From positions 1 through 8,524 of the forward strand of contig JAVKSL010000107.1 of the NCBI GenBank assembly GCA_039583695.1: 8,524 nucleotides of DNA. The letters run 5' to 3'. The DNA comes from JAVKSL01 sp039583695. Lineage in GTDB: Bacteria; Actinomycetota; Acidimicrobiia; Acidimicrobiales; JAJPHD01. Each line of letters opens with the position of its first letter. Within the stretch, counting starts at the first letter, position 1. The notes under the pieces are model-generated. The model worked only from the letters and a program-made list of their open reading frames with translations. It was not told the origin of the DNA and did no database searches. The translations under genes were made by a program, and so were the position numbers. Shown here one piece after another: positions 1 through 6,107 of this stretch.

Positions 1-73
1 GTACCCCCGCGGCCAGCGCCCCGACGCAGGCCGGTACCCCCGCGGCCAGCGCCCCGACGCAGGCCGGTACCCC
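1..73 (+). repeat. 33-bp tandem repeat, two full copies plus 7 bp
   Basis: Positions 1-33 and 34-66 are identical, and 67-73 begins a third copy. The period of 33 bp is 11 codons, so copy-number change would keep the frame of the overlapping coding tail. More copies may lie to the left of the window. Confidence 0.9.
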
Positions 74-125
74 GAGGAAGGCCGGTCGGGCACGAGGCGA
101 GCGTGAGCCAGCGGCGATTCCCTGA
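1..125 (+). CDS. 3' end of an upstream gene with Pro/Ala/Thr repeat tail (partial)
   Basis: The window opens inside a reading frame (codons beginning at position 3) that runs to a TGA at 123-125. It encodes two perfect copies of TPAASAPTQAG followed by a basic end, TPRKAGRARGEREPAAIP. Such a low-complexity Pro/Ala/Thr tail fits the C-terminus of a membrane or conjugation protein, but no domain is visible and the function cannot be named. It overlaps the next gene's GTG start by 23 nt, which suggests translational coupling in one operon. The same DNA read in frame 1 is also open and joins the next gene, but there it gives an Arg/Pro-rich VPPRPAPRRRP repeat that looks less like protein. The choice of frame is an inference. 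Confidence 0.5.
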   Translation, partial: TPAASAPTQAGTPAASAPTQAGTPRKAGRARGEREPAAIP

Positions 126-762
126 AGCTCTCGGGCTCGCCGGCAACCCGAGCCCCAGGCGGTCCCTGCCGCAGGTGCCGGCGCGGGCAGCTGTCCTGGT
201 AAGTCTGCTGGCGGTAATCACGGTGCTGGTTGCCTTGGGAGCCGTCGGGCGCCCGGGGGACGGACACGACCCGGCGGCTCCTGGCAGCGCCCACGGGATG
301 CCCGGCACCGCGGCCGACGCCGGAACCGCTACGCCCGGCGCGGTCCCGCTCGCGTCCTGGCGGGGTTCGTCGCCAGGCCCGGGCCTGGTAGCGGACCGCT
401 TTGCTATCGCGTTCGAGGCCACCCCGGCGCGGGCCTCTCCGGTAGAGCTGGCCGCCCGGGTCCGGCCCTGGGTCGCTGCCTCCTTGGAGAGGGCTCTCGC
501 CGCGCCGGACGGCGGGGGCACGGGCGCACCTGGCATGCCCAACCGCGCGGTCCGGGTGGTATCCACCACAGTGGAGGACGTCACCCCGGCGGCGCGTGCC
601 GGTCCCGCCAGCCAGCAAGTGGCAGCCCAGGCCCTGGTGGCGGTGGACTTGAAGCTCGTCGCCTCCGGGGGCCCGAGATCGCAGACCGTCGCCCTGGCCC
701 TGCGCCTGGAGCTACTGGGGGGCCACTGGGAGGTGGCGGGCGTGCCCGGCCTGGTCGGGTGA
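103..762 (+). CDS. Single-pass membrane protein, likely conjugation-channel subunit (TcpC/VirB8-like)
   Basis: The 219-aa product has a short basic cytoplasmic N-terminus, one hydrophobic segment at about residues 29-48, a Gly/Ala/Pro-rich linker (50-95) and a compact C-terminal region (about 95-219). That region begins LVADRFAIAFEA and ends in strands such as LRLELLGGHWEVAGVPG. The layout of one membrane anchor, a disordered linker and an NTF2-like end is that of actinobacterial conjugation proteins of the TcpC/VirB8 type, which sit in the mating channel; this assignment rests on layout and neighbours, not on a diagnostic motif. The GTG at 103 is the first usable start, with a weak GAGGCG upstream. 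It overlaps the preceding frame by 23 nt and the following gene by 4 nt (GTGA), so the three are probably one operon. Similarity is too weak to exclude an unrelated secreted-domain protein. Confidence 0.6.
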   Translation: MSQRRFPEALGLAGNPSPRRSLPQVPARAAVLVSLLAVITVLVALGAVGRPGDGHDPAAPGSAHGMPGTAADAGTATPGAVPLASWRGSSPGPGLVADRFAIAFEATPARASPVELAARVRPWVAASLERALAAPDGGGTGAPGMPNRAVRVVSTTVEDVTPAARAGPASQQVAAQALVAVDLKLVASGGPRSQTVALALRLELLGGHWEVAGVPGLVG

Positions 763-830
763 CCCCGCGCCGGACTGGGTCTTTCGGATGGGGCCGGCCT
801 GGCCGGCCTGGTCGGGTAACGCCGCGCCGG
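748..830 (+). repeat. 57-nt period direct repeat across the gene junction
   Basis: The 26 nt at 748-773, which include the overlapping stop and GTG start, recur at 805-830 with two mismatches. The offset is 57 nt (19 codons). In the second copy the start codon GTG has become GTA. A third degenerate unit follows in the protein, giving TPRR at residues 2, 21 and 40 of the hydrolase. It looks like tandem duplication of a gene junction that lengthened the cytoplasmic tail. Confidence 0.8.
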
Positions 831-1838
831 TCGGAATGGCTCCGATCGGGTCGGCCGGACGGAGGGGGCCAGACAACGCCACGTCGCGCGCGGATCTTGG
901 TATTCCTGACGCTGGCGCTGGCCGCCCTACTCGCCAGCGTAGGCCTGAGCACGGCGCTCAGTGAGACGCCGTCTGGCGGGGCTGGGGAGCAGCCCAGCAG
1001 CTCGGCCCTGGCCGCCGTCCCGGGGGAGTACCTGGCCTGGGACCGCCAGGCAGCGCTCAGCTGCCCGGGGTTGCCCTGGACGGTCCTGGCGGCGATCGGC
1101 CAGGTCGAGAGCGCCAGCGGGACCTCCACCGCGCCCGGGGTCCGCAGCGGGGCCAACTTCGCCGGAGCTGAGGGCCCGATGCAGTTTGAGCCGGGCACCT
1201 TCGCCGAATACGCGACCGTGGGCCCGGGAGGTGCGAGCCCACCCAACCCCTACGACCCCGTCGACGCGATCTGGTCCGCCGCCCGGATGCTCTGCTCGGA
1301 CGGGGCGGCAACCCCGGGGGGGCTTGGCCCGGCCGTCTTCGCCTACAACCACTCCGCGGCTTACGTGACCCAGGTGCTGGACCTCGCCGACTCCTTCGGC
1401 ATCTCTGCCCCCGATCAGCCTGCGGGGTCGCCGGTCCCGGTGGCGCAAGCAATCCCCTCTGCTCTCGCCGCGTTCGTTGTGGGGGTCTCTGAGTCCTACG
1501 TGGGCACCCGCTATGTCTGGGGCGGCGAGAACCCCGGGGTGGGTTTCGACTGCTCGGGCCTGGTGCAGTGGGTCTTCGCCGAAGCCGGTGTCGCACTGCC
1601 CCGAGTGGCGCAGGACCAGTACGACGCCACCCGGCACTTGGCGCCGGGAACCCCGCTCGTGCCCGGCGACCTGGTCTTCTTCGGACCCTCGACCCAGGCG
1701 ATCGAGCACGTGGGGATCTACGTCGGCGGCGGGGAGATGGTCGACGCCCCCCACACCGGGGCCTACGTTCGCATCGAGCCGGTGCCGCTGTTCCAGCCCC
1801 GCTTCGTGGCAGCGTCCAGCCCGGAGACGGCTGCCTGA
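759..1838 (+). CDS. Membrane-anchored peptidoglycan hydrolase: lytic transglycosylase (SLT) plus NlpC/P60 domains
   Basis: The 359-aa protein likely opens the cell wall for a conjugation apparatus. After a basic tail it has a signal-anchor at about residues 46-68. A lysozyme-like/SLT domain spans about 88-215, with the probable catalytic Glu in IGQVESASG (E117), the EGPMQF motif (138-143) and AVFAYNHS (192-199). An NlpC/P60 domain spans about 235-352, with Cys265 in GFDCSGLVQ, His317 in EHVGIYVG and a third His at 332 (DAPHTG), the usual Cys-His-His set. One domain would cut glycan strands and the other peptide stems. This pairing is common in Gram-positive conjugation systems. The GTG start overlaps the previous stop as GTGA. 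The N-terminal tail is odd: TPRR recurs at residues 2, 21 and 40, a 19-residue period. A later start would remove the tail, but I see no strong ribosome site there. Confidence 0.88.
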   Translation: MTPRRTGSFGWGRPGRPGRVTPRRSEWLRSGRPDGGGQTTPRRARILVFLTLALAALLASVGLSTALSETPSGGAGEQPSSSALAAVPGEYLAWDRQAALSCPGLPWTVLAAIGQVESASGTSTAPGVRSGANFAGAEGPMQFEPGTFAEYATVGPGGASPPNPYDPVDAIWSAARMLCSDGAATPGGLGPAVFAYNHSAAYVTQVLDLADSFGISAPDQPAGSPVPVAQAIPSALAAFVVGVSESYVGTRYVWGGENPGVGFDCSGLVQWVFAEAGVALPRVAQDQYDATRHLAPGTPLVPGDLVFFGPSTQAIEHVGIYVGGGEMVDAPHTGAYVRIEPVPLFQPRFVAASSPETAA

Positions 1839-2038
1839 TTCCCTGGTCCGCCGCCCGAAAGCACCGCACCGTGCTGGCAAGCTGCCCCGAGGTGAACGGG
1901 GTGGGAGGCGGTGGAATCGCCGAGGCCGCTCCGCTGCCCGAAGGGGAAGTCACCGTTGCACGAACTCTTGGCCACAGAGCCTGCCTGGCGAGCCAGCCCC
2001 AGGATAGGCTTTTCCCAGCAGCCAGACGAGGAGGCGCC
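1839..2038 (+). other. 200-nt spacer between the conjugation genes and the DUF4157 gene
   Basis: No independent gene is supported here. The reading frame of the DUF4157 gene is open through it, but no start better than the ATG at 2039 is visible. Short inverted repeats such as CTGG/CCAG at 1985-1996 are too weak to call a terminator. A TTGCAC at 1956-1961 lacks a convincing -10 partner. The DUF4157 pair could have its own promoter here, but the sequence does not prove it. Confidence 0.4.
2028..2034 (+). promoter_or_regulatory. Ribosome binding site of the DUF4157 gene
   Basis: GAGGAGG lies 4 nt before the ATG at 2039. It is the strongest Shine-Dalgarno sequence in the left half and sets the start of the DUF4157 protein, against the much longer open frame that begins inside the hydrolase gene. 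Confidence 0.75.
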
Positions 2039-2650
2039 ATGCGTTCCTACGAGAGCAAGCAGGTCGAAAAGCCACCTAGCGCCCTGCGCCCGCCCCAGGG
2101 CTCCCGGCCGGACGCGCATGCCCTCTTGGGCCTGCAGCGCTCGATCGGCAATGCCGGGGTCGTACAGCTGCTAGCCTCCGAGCAGGAGGATGCCTCTCCG
2201 GTGCGCTCGGTGGTCGGCAAGCGGGGAGGCCGGGCGCTCGACGCCGGCCTGCGCCAGGACATGGAGACCCGATTCGGCCAGGACTTCTCGGGGGTACGAG
2301 TACATACTGGGACCCTGGCGGCCAGTTCCGCGGCTGCTGTCGGAGCCCGCGCCTACACGGTCGGCAACGAGATCGTTCTCGGTGCCGGCTCGCCGAACCT
2401 CGGAACTCCGACCGGCCAGCGCATGCTTGCCCACGAGCTCACCCACGTAGTCCAGCAGCGCTCCGGCCCGGTGGATGGCAGACCCGCGCCAGGGGGGATC
2501 CGCCTGTCCGACCCCTCCGACCGCTTTGAGCGCCAGGCAGAGGAGGTCGCCGACCAGGTCATGACCCAGCGCCTTACCGGCGGCCTCGATGCAGCCGGCC
2601 CGGAATTGCAGCGCATAGCGGAGGAGCGCGAGGACGAGGACGAGGAGTAA
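2039..2650 (+). CDS. DUF4157 (eCIS core domain) protein with HExxH motif
   Basis: The 203-aa product is a stand-alone DUF4157 protein. The domain covers about residues 65-145: it opens with GRALDAGLRQDMETRFGQDF, continues with SGVRVHTG and ARAYTVGNEIVLGAG, and ends in the zinc-protease-like HELTHVVQQ (H132, E133, H136). A second conserved stretch, DPSDRFERQAEEVADQVM (158-175), may supply a third ligand. The N-terminus has LLGLQRSIGNAGVVQLL (29-45), the leader motif usual in this family, and the end has ELQR (189-192) and an acidic tail. DUF4157 is known from effectors and accessory proteins of extracellular contractile injection systems; whether it acts as a protease here is inferred from the motif. 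It has no signal peptide or membrane segment. It is followed after 2 nt by the probable cargo gene, so the two are likely co-translated. No sheath, tube, baseplate or AAA gene of such a system is in the window. Confidence 0.88.
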   Translation: MRSYESKQVEKPPSALRPPQGSRPDAHALLGLQRSIGNAGVVQLLASEQEDASPVRSVVGKRGGRALDAGLRQDMETRFGQDFSGVRVHTGTLAASSAAAVGARAYTVGNEIVLGAGSPNLGTPTGQRMLAHELTHVVQQRSGPVDGRPAPGGIRLSDPSDRFERQAEEVADQVMTQRLTGGLDAAGPELQRIAEEREDEDEE

Positions 2651-2652
2651 GT

Positions 2653-4197
2653 ATGGCTGAATGCATGGCTCACGGGCGCCATCGCGACCCAGCACTGGAA
2701 CCAGGTCCAGTCCCAGCACGCGAAGCCCTGGTCTCAGCGCACCAGGGTAACGGACGCGACCCTGGCCATGCCCACCCGACCTCGAGTGCCATGCGCCGCA
2801 GCCGGGAGCCGGTGCCACCAGGATTCCGGGCCGAGCTGGGTACCAGCCCGCAACTGCTGAGCCCCGAAAGGCTGCTGAACCTCCAGTGCCTAGTCGGCAA
2901 CGCCGCAGTGACCCAGATCCTGCGCCCGGTCTTGCTCAACCGAAGGACTGTTCCTCCAGTTGCGAAGATCGCTCCCCGCCCACACCACCCTGCAAACTCC
3001 GGGCGGGCTCACCAGAGTCAGGCTCTGGACCTTCTACCCACACGATCTAGCCGCGACCAGCGCGCGGCCGCAAGCGCGATCGTGGTGCAGCGCGACGTGG
3101 GCTTCGAGTTTCAGACCACTTGGGGCATCCAGGAGGTTGCGGGTCGGCGCGGACCGTTCGGTAGGATGGGGATCGGTCCGAAGCAATATCGGCAGTACGC
3201 CCGCCAAGAGCTTGTTCGGGCCTTTCCTGGATTCAATCTCACCGCGGATGAGGCGAACACTAACCTTGGGGCCGAGATAGAGTTCGTCGTCCCCCATCTG
3301 TTGGAGTCGAAACGTACCGACATGTTGATGGCCCTGGCTCGTCTGGAAGAACTAGCTGAAAAGCTCGATCGACGGCGTGGCGAGGGCCGTTTTAGCCTAG
3401 ACAAGGCGACAGGGAATCCAAACGATAATTCCGTCGAAGTTTATCCCAAGATCAAGGCTCCTGGCAGACTCAGGGCCAATCCACAGCTGACAGGTGGGAT
3501 CCGCATGGACAAAATTCCAACTCTGTTCGCTGAACTTTCCAATAAACCCGCCGACAAGCACGCCGCGGCGCGTTACGCGCTGGTGGGAGGTGGGGGGGGT
3601 GGAGGTCTCGGTAATGCCTCCACTGCAGTGGCCAATTTGACCCGCAAGGACGGCGTGCCGACGAGTCCTCAATGCAAAGGTCTGGTCGCCCTTATAATCA
3701 GCTACCTGATGATGGGGAGGCAAGATGCTGGCGGTGAGATGGTACAGCCCACGCTGAACTACGGCAAGGCCTCACTGACTGTTTTGGCCCGAACTGACTT
3801 CCGTAAGATGTTTGAACTGTTGCCACCCTTAGAACAGCAGTATTTCAGAAAGAGGCCCACTGAGCGTTTTGTGGAGTGGGTGCTTGAACTCAGTGGAAAC
3901 CTGGCGGCCGACAATAACGTGATTGATCGTGGTATACAGGGAAACGCTGTTCCCGTCACCCGTAGGAAATGGCTGTGGCATATCGCCAGGGACACGGATC
4001 TTTTGAAAAAGGAAACGGACGCGAGATTGTTCGGCTATGGAGAGCTCGGGTCCAAGGTCGATGATGTAGGGCCTTTGCTCGGGTACAAGGGTGCGGTTAT
4101 CGAGTTCCGTACAATGTCCAGGGATGTGGAGTGGACGAAATGGTGGCAGTTGGGCATGAGGCTTTTCGACTTCATCCAGGAGAAAGTAAACGCTTGA
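2653..4197 (+). CDS. Putative DUF4157-associated effector with unrecognised C-terminal domain
   Basis: The 514-aa protein appears to have two parts. Residues 1-147 are Pro/Arg/His-rich and carry LLNLQCLVGNAAVTQIL (74-90), nearly the same motif as in the DUF4157 protein before it, and end in VVQR (144-147). The rest (148-514) looks like one folded domain with GFEFQT (150-155), GAEIEFV (206-212), VEVY (261-264), NPQLTGGI (276-283), a VGGGGGGGLG linker (311-320) and VIEFRTM (482-488). Strands bearing Glu in GFEFQ, AEIEF and IEFR recall the amidoligase/glutamate-cysteine ligase fold, but the match is by eye and weak. No HExxH, signal peptide or membrane segment is seen. The start at 2653 has GGAG 5 nt before it. 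The C-terminal part is visibly more AT-rich than its surroundings, which suggests a transferred cargo domain joined to a conserved leader. The role as toxin or enzyme effector is inferred from neighbours; no immunity gene is evident. Confidence 0.6.
   Translation: MAECMAHGRHRDPALEPGPVPAREALVSAHQGNGRDPGHAHPTSSAMRRSREPVPPGFRAELGTSPQLLSPERLLNLQCLVGNAAVTQILRPVLLNRRTVPPVAKIAPRPHHPANSGRAHQSQALDLLPTRSSRDQRAAASAIVVQRDVGFEFQTTWGIQEVAGRRGPFGRMGIGPKQYRQYARQELVRAFPGFNLTADEANTNLGAEIEFVVPHLLESKRTDMLMALARLEELAEKLDRRRGEGRFSLDKATGNPNDNSVEVYPKIKAPGRLRANPQLTGGIRMDKIPTLFAELSNKPADKHAAARYALVGGGGGGGLGNASTAVANLTRKDGVPTSPQCKGLVALIISYLMMGRQDAGGEMVQPTLNYGKASLTVLARTDFRKMFELLPPLEQQYFRKRPTERFVEWVLELSGNLAADNNVIDRGIQGNAVPVTRRKWLWHIARDTDLLKKETDARLFGYGELGSKVDDVGPLLGYKGAVIEFRTMSRDVEWTKWWQLGMRLFDFIQEKVNA
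3582..3605 (+). repeat. G-rich tract with a run of eight G inside the effector gene
   Basis: The stretch contains G8 at 3592-3599, flanked by further G pairs and triplets, and encodes the polyglycine linker of the effector. Runs of this length are prone to slippage in replication and to sequencing error. The G tracts could also form a two-layer quadruplex. Confidence 0.7.
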
Positions 4198-4217
4198 GAG
4201 TGGAGACGCACTCGAGG

Positions 4218-4233
4218 GCTGGCTACCGCCAGC
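4218..4233 (+). terminator. Possible terminator hairpin after the effector gene
   Basis: GCTGGC and GCCAGC form a perfect 6-bp stem with a TACC loop, starting 20 nt after the effector stop codon. There is no U-tract, which is common for GC-rich hosts but leaves the call uncertain. Confidence 0.4.
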
Positions 4234-4410
4234 ACATGTACCGTTGCTGGGAGTGAGCCACGGCGGCAGGGCGCAGACCTTTGTTAGCCCCAATTCCCGC
4301 AGCGAAGAATTCCGCCGTAGTTCTAGACGTAGGCGAATCGCCTGCTTGGGTGAGCGAACCAGATCGACTCCTTGACGAGTTGGTGGTTCGTGGGCGACCG
4401 TCCGACATTC

Positions 4411-4425
4411 GAGGGCTGGGCCCTC
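4411..4425. repeat. Hairpin GAGGGC-TGG-GCCCTC
   Basis: A perfect 6-bp stem with a 3-nt loop in the intergenic region, part of a larger alternative pairing of GCTGG (4415-4419) with CCAGC (4427-4431). Its role is unknown. Confidence 0.45.
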
Positions 4426-4587
4426 GCCAGCGCTCCCGCCGCTCTCGCAATCCGCGGGGTGTTCGTCCTCAGGGAGTCGGTGGAGAGCGTGTGAATGGCG
4501 TCCCGGAGGCCGCCCACGACTTAGGGCTTTTGGCTCGGCTTCCGGGTGCGCACGACGAGGTTGGCAGCTAGAGTATCGCTCGAGGCT

Positions 4588-4658
4588 GCGGGCGTAGTTC
4601 AGCGGCAGAACATCAGCTTCCCAAGCTGAGAACGCGGGTTCGATTCCCGTCGCCCGCT
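4588..4658 (+). tRNA. tRNA-Gly (anticodon CCC)
   Basis: A complete cloverleaf can be drawn. The acceptor stem GCGGGCG pairs with CGCCCGC (4651-4657). The D arm is GTTC/GAAC (4597-4611). The anticodon stem TCAGC/GCTGA encloses the loop TTCCCAA with anticodon CCC at 4620-4622. The T arm is GCGGG-TTCGATT-CCCGT (4634-4650), and the discriminator is T4658. CCA is not encoded. This tRNA family is a known integration target for actinobacterial elements, and an integrase module lies to its right, so the 3' half may serve as an attachment core. No second copy of the 3' half is present in this window. Confidence 0.95.
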
Positions 4659-4720
4659 CGTTACGAACATCCTGGTCAAGCAGCTACTAGCCCGGTACAG
4701 AGGATGGAGTGACCCAGCGG

Positions 4721-4740
4721 CGTGCCACAAACGTGCCACA
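4721..4740. repeat. CGTGCCACA direct repeat, 11-bp period
   Basis: CGTGCCACA occurs at 4721-4729 and 4732-4740, one helical turn apart and about 60 nt from the tRNA end. Spaced short repeats next to an integration target can be arm-type integrase sites. Alternatively, on the minus strand the DNA reads CGTFVARR, resembling the last residues of some actinobacterial integrases, so this could be the remnant of an older integrase gene. Neither reading is proven. Confidence 0.4.
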
Positions 4741-4953
4741 GTGGATTTGGGAAACGGCTAGCAGCGCGGTGTCGAACAGCCCGACGCGGTCGACTGAAGA
4801 GGTATATGCTCTTGGTGGCGAGCAGCGCACGCCAGTTCCGAATTGACCGGCCCCCACGCGACCGGCGATGCCGAGGGACAAAGGGTCATGGACTCGCGAT
4901 GGCAGTATTTCGTCACGGTCAGATCCATGGTCGGTGGCGTGGGACCGGCCGTC

Positions 4954-4960
4954 AAAGGAG
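4954..4960 (+). promoter_or_regulatory. Ribosome binding site before ATG 4966
   Basis: AAAGGAG lies 5 nt before the ATG at 4966, an ideal arrangement. It points to 4966 as the original start of the conserved hypothetical gene, while the GTG at 5043 has no such site. Confidence 0.65.
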
Positions 4961-4965
4961 ATGAC

Positions 4966-5016
4966 ATGACCTCAGACCATTCCGCTAAGCGAGCCGCCCG
5001 AGCTGCGCTCAAGTAA
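4966..5016 (+). pseudogene. 16-codon N-terminal fragment cut off from the next gene by a frameshift
   Basis: From ATG 4966 the frame reads MTSDHSAKRAARAALK and stops at TAA 5014-5016. The next frame continues QVTGASYATTRVAER from 5010 without a start. Joined, they give a sequence of the type KRAARALQ-x-TGASY-xxxR, a pattern I recognise from the start of conserved actinobacterial hypothetical proteins. A missing single base near 5005-5013 would explain it. It might instead be a short leader peptide coupled to the downstream gene, though the joined sequence argues against that. Confidence 0.5.
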
Positions 5017-5042
5017 CCGGAGCCTCCTACGCGACTACTCGC

Positions 5043-6107
5043 GTGGCCGAGCGAACCTTGTGGGCCCAGGCCCTTGACGAGCAGTCGGCGTTGCTCACGT
5101 TCTGGGAGTCGCCAAAGGGCTCGGGCTACGGCGGTCTCATTCTCGCTGCCGGTCGACGAACCGCTCAGCTCCGGACGGCGATGGCCGAGCAGAGGGCGCT
5201 CCAACGTCCGGACGACACGGAGCTTGACGACTTCGAGATCCCTCAGCACGAAGCCGAGCTTCGTCAATTGGCAGCAAGCTTCGCCGAAAGTCTCACGGCG
5301 TTCGCCGACAAGTTGCTTGGACCCTTCGAACGGGAACGTTGCAGCGCCGAAGTAGCGGTCGAGCAGGCTCACGCGGTGAAGGCGGCGACGCCGTGGGCGG
5401 TCACCCCCGACCTGGTAACCCTGGTCGAACATGCCGCGATCACTATGCCAGTCGAGACCGTCGAGCGAGCTGACCTGGCTAGCCCTAACGGCTTCGTATA
5501 CCTGGGCAAGGCCTGTCGCATATTTACCGAAGACGGTCGGGGGGCACCATATCGAGCGCTGCACTGGCAGAGCGACAGCGAACAGGTGACCGTGGTCTGC
5601 TACTCAGCTCGGGGCGACTACATCGACGGCGAGGATCCACTTCCGGCCGACAGAGAGCGCCTACTGCCGCGGCTGTCCCCTGGTCCTGAGTTCTCCTGGC
5701 GCTTTGGCGACCCGACCTTCGGAGAAGTGGTCGGTGGTAACGACCCACACGTCCCGCAGTTGGCGCGCTTCCTCAAGGCATTGTGGACAATCAGCGCCCA
5801 GAGGATTGCCACAGTCAGCCATAAGCGGCCGGATCGGGCCACATGCCGACGCGCCAATCGCGCCCAGTTGCCCACCGACGGCATTGTGCGGGTGATCCAG
5901 CTCCGCCGACCGGAAACTCCGGGCCCGGGAGGCGGGACGAGCAACGAAGTCGAATGGACTCACCGTTGGATCGTGCGCGGCCATTGGCGCAATCAGTACC
6001 TGCCTAGTCGCGGTATGCACCGGGAGCAATGGATCGATCAGCACGTCAAAGGCCCCGAAGACCTGCCGCTGGTTGTCAAGCCGATCGTTGTTCACGTCGC
6101 TCGCTGA
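5043..6107 (+). CDS. Conserved actinobacterial hypothetical protein
   Basis: The 354 aa from GTG 5043 are soluble, with no signal peptide or membrane segment. A helical, Glu/Ala/Arg-rich N-terminal half (to about residue 110) is followed by a mixed region, and the C-terminus carries a conserved-looking block, WTHRWIVRGHWRNQ then HVKGPEDLPLVVK (about 305-346). I recognise this block from hypothetical proteins of actinobacterial genomes and mobile elements, but know no function for it. The gene probably starts at 4966 in another frame: a good ribosome site is there, none is at 5043, and the frame stays open upstream of 5043 with family-like residues. It lies between the tRNA and a convergent integrase gene, so it may be cargo of the element or belong to the chromosome. 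Confidence 0.65.
   Translation: MAERTLWAQALDEQSALLTFWESPKGSGYGGLILAAGRRTAQLRTAMAEQRALQRPDDTELDDFEIPQHEAELRQLAASFAESLTAFADKLLGPFERERCSAEVAVEQAHAVKAATPWAVTPDLVTLVEHAAITMPVETVERADLASPNGFVYLGKACRIFTEDGRGAPYRALHWQSDSEQVTVVCYSARGDYIDGEDPLPADRERLLPRLSPGPEFSWRFGDPTFGEVVGGNDPHVPQLARFLKALWTISAQRIATVSHKRPDRATCRRANRAQLPTDGIVRVIQLRRPETPGPGGGTSNEVEWTHRWIVRGHWRNQYLPSRGMHREQWIDQHVKGPEDLPLVVKPIVVHVAR

Larger units (their letters stand above)
4198..4587. other. Intergenic region between the effector gene and tRNA-Gly
   Basis: About 390 nt without a convincing gene. A plus-strand frame at 4281-4571 begins with TTG, has no ribosome site and encodes an Arg/Gly/Pro-rich product, so I do not call it. The stretch holds two hairpins (4218-4233 and 4411-4425), both next to the word CGAGGGCTGG, and a possible -10 element TAGAGT at 4569-4574 shortly before the tRNA without a clear -35. 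Confidence 0.5.
4659..4965. other. Region between tRNA-Gly and the conserved hypothetical gene
   Basis: About 300 nt with no well-supported gene. Open frames on both strands (4722-4964 plus, 4687-4881 minus) are Arg-rich or lack ribosome sites. The notable content is a pair of GTGCCACA repeats just right of the tRNA and, at the far end, the ribosome site of the next gene. It could be an attachment-site region or the worn end of an element. Confidence 0.4.

Noticed and set aside
1..66. CRISPR array
   Set aside because: The two 33-bp copies are directly adjacent with no spacers and encode a peptide repeat.
1..102. Frame-1 extension of the conjugation protein to the left edge
   Set aside because: It gives a VPPRPAPRRRP repeat; the overlapping frame with TPAASAPTQAG and its own stop looks more like protein, though this cannot be settled without more sequence.
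1568..2038. Upstream extension of the DUF4157 frame into the hydrolase gene
   Set aside because: It would overlap the NlpC/P60 domain in another frame and is Arg-rich; the ATG at 2039 has a strong GAGGAGG site and the expected family leader.
1057..2040. Long minus-strand open frame (327 aa) opposite the hydrolase gene, and similar ones at 581-1246 and 927-1880
   Set aside because: The products are Arg/Pro/Gly-rich mirror frames of GC-rich genes with clear domains on the plus strand.
4281..4571. Small plus-strand gene (96 aa) before the tRNA
   Set aside because: It has a TTG start, no ribosome site, biased Arg/Gly composition and no recognisable motif.
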